From assembly GCA_021789565.1 (NCBI GenBank), contig JAJYJL010000362.1, forward strand, positions 1 through 7,496: a stretch of DNA of 7,496 nt. The letters are read 5' to 3'. This DNA is from Acidobacteriota bacterium. Its GTDB lineage: Bacteria > Acidobacteriota > Terriglobia > UBA7540. The translations under genes were made by a program, and so were the position numbers. A model generated the notes under the pieces. It saw only the letters and a program-made list of their open reading frames with translations. It was not told the DNA's origin and did not search any database. The first letter of the stretch is position 1. Each line of letters starts with the position of its first letter. This document shows positions 6,294 through 7,496 of this stretch, piece by piece.

Positions 6294-7496
6294 ATGAAGC
6301 GAACCTCTCGCTGGCTGTTTGCAATGGTAATCCTGATGATGACGGCGGCCCTGCCGCTTGGCGCCGCTGAGCGCTATCACGTGATTGTGGAGCGCGGAGT
6401 TCCCGCCACCATGCGGGACGGCGTGGTGCTCTACGCGGACGTTTACCGGCCGGACGCGCCGGGCAAATTTCCGGTGATCCTCGAACGCACGCCTTACAAC
6501 AAGGACGGCAGTTTCGACTTCGGCGTGAAGGCGGCCCAGCGCGGTTATGTGTCTATCGTTCAGGACGTGCGCGGGCGCTACACCTCGCAGGGCGAGTGGT
6601 ATCCCTTCATGTACGAGTCGCAGGACGGCTACGACACGGTGGAGTGGGCGGCAAAGCTGCCCTACTCCGACGGCAAGGTGGGAATGGTGGGTGGCTCCTA
6701 TGTGGGCGCCACGCAGATGCTTTGCGCCATCGCCCATCCTCCGCACCTGGCCGGCATCTTTCCGTTTGTCACCGCCTCAAACTACCACAACGGATGGACC
6801 TACCAGGGCGGGGCCTTCGAGCAATGGTTCAACGAGTCGTGGACGTCGGGCCTGGCGCAGGACACCCTCAACCGGAAGGTTCGGGACGAGACCAACGCCC
6901 GGAAAGGGATGTGGACGCTGCCTCTCAGCCACTATCCGCTGTTTAACTTTGACGCTTCTTCTTCCTGGCCCACGGACCTGGGCGCCCTGGCTCCCTACTT
7001 TCTCGACTGGCTCAAGCATCCATCGTACGACGATTACTGGAAGCGCTGGGCGATTGAAGAGCACTACCCGGACATCAAGGTTCCGGCGTATATCGTGGCC
7101 GCCTGGTACGACATTTTCCAGGGCGGCGCGCTGCGCAACTATGAAGGCATCAGGTTGCACGGCGGCACCGAGGCCGCGCGCAGTGAAACGCGCCTGATGG
7201 TGGTGATCGGCGGCCATGCCGGCAGCGGGAGAAAGATCGGCGAAGTGGACTTCGGCCCCGAAGCCAATTTCAATATGGACGACATTGAATTCCGCTGGTA
7301 CGACCACCTGCTGAAGGGCATCGATAACGGAGTTGAAAACGAGAAGCCGGTTAAGATTTTTGTGTTGGGCGAAGACAAGTGGCGCGAGGAAGCGGCATGG
7401 CCGCTGGCCCGGGCAAAAGACACCGATTACTATCTCCACTCTGGCGGCAAGGCCGACCTGCTGACGGGTGACGGCACCCTTTCCACGAAAGCTCCG
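6294..7496 (+). CDS. CocE/NonD-family serine hydrolase (X-Pro dipeptidyl-peptidase S15-like), exported; C-terminus cut by window edge
   Basis: The frame is open for 401 codons to the right edge; relatives run to about 550-650 residues. GGGGAG (6282-6287) lies 6 nt before the ATG. Residues 1-25 form a signal peptide (MKRTSRWLFAMVILMMTAAL, then PLGA/AE). The alpha/beta-hydrolase core follows: MRDGVVLYADVYRP (40-53), ERTPYNK (64-70), and VQDVRGRYTSQGEW (89-102), the typical oxyanion-side block. GGSYVG (133-138) is the nucleophile elbow with S135. AAWYDIFQGG (269-278) gives the acid D273, and GGHAGSG (306-312) the likely catalytic H308. The region from about residue 353 (VKIFVLGEDKWREE) starts the C-terminal jelly-roll domain. 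Relatives hydrolyse acylated amino acids, glutaryl-cephalosporins, cocaine or X-Pro peptides; the substrate here is unknown. The His motif is shorter than the usual GPWxHG. The family call is secure. Confidence 0.92.
   Translation, partial: MKRTSRWLFAMVILMMTAALPLGAAERYHVIVERGVPATMRDGVVLYADVYRPDAPGKFPVILERTPYNKDGSFDFGVKAAQRGYVSIVQDVRGRYTSQGEWYPFMYESQDGYDTVEWAAKLPYSDGKVGMVGGSYVGATQMLCAIAHPPHLAGIFPFVTASNYHNGWTYQGGAFEQWFNESWTSGLAQDTLNRKVRDETNARKGMWTLPLSHYPLFNFDASSSWPTDLGALAPYFLDWLKHPSYDDYWKRWAIEEHYPDIKVPAYIVAAWYDIFQGGALRNYEGIRLHGGTEAARSETRLMVVIGGHAGSGRKIGEVDFGPEANFNMDDIEFRWYDHLLKGIDNGVENEKPVKIFVLGEDKWREEAAWPLARAKDTDYYLHSGGKADLLTGDGTLSTKAP

Noticed and set aside
5142..6746. A 534-codon open frame on the minus strand, opposite both hydrolase genes.
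   Set aside because: It runs antisense across two well-supported genes and the gap between them. Its protein is His/Arg/Val-rich with no recognisable domain, and it fits the long antisense frames expected in GC-rich coding DNA.
1..7496. Search for CRISPR arrays, rRNA genes, riboswitches, toxin-antitoxin pairs or defence genes.
   Set aside because: No regularly spaced repeats, conserved rRNA motifs or recognisable defence proteins were seen. The coding content is a SIS protein, a receptor and two hydrolases.

Overview
The window looks like a piece of a GC-rich Acidobacteriota (acidobacterial) chromosome. The main reason is the 1150-residue outer-membrane receptor with an N-terminal carboxypeptidase-regulatory-like domain, a family greatly expanded in that phylum. 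The assignment comes from family and style only and was not tested by any search. The window holds four protein genes, two of them cut by the window edges.

Layout. Positions 1-600 (minus strand) carry a SIS-domain phosphosugar-binding protein of the UPF0309 type, truncated at its C-terminus by the left edge. Positions 601-1527 are a divergent intergenic region of about 930 bp. It holds a pair of imperfect 67-bp direct repeats (one ending on the SIS start codon), a GC-rich hairpin, and a 120-bp stretch of about 70% AT with a perfect inverted repeat. Positions 1528-4980 (plus) encode the TonB-dependent-receptor-like protein, followed by a strong 15-bp stem-loop. Positions 5217-6182 (plus) encode a COG3618-type metal-dependent hydrolase (Amidohydro_2, L-fuconolactonase-like) with a probable Tat signal and a possible leaderless GTG start. 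From 6294 to the right edge (plus) runs a CocE/NonD-type serine hydrolase with a signal peptide, truncated at its C-terminus.

How they may fit together. The three plus-strand genes all carry export signals: an outer-membrane transporter and two predicted envelope or secreted hydrolases. This fits local breakdown of an ester, lactone or amide substrate and uptake of the product, but that link is inference from adjacency. Each gene also shows signs of separate expression: a stem-loop after the receptor, and a -10-like element before each hydrolase. The divergent SIS gene is more likely a sugar-phosphate metabolism or regulatory gene, with no proven tie to the rest.

No clear new defence, mobile or RNA system is visible. 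The least ordinary feature is the repeat pair in the divergent intergenic region.
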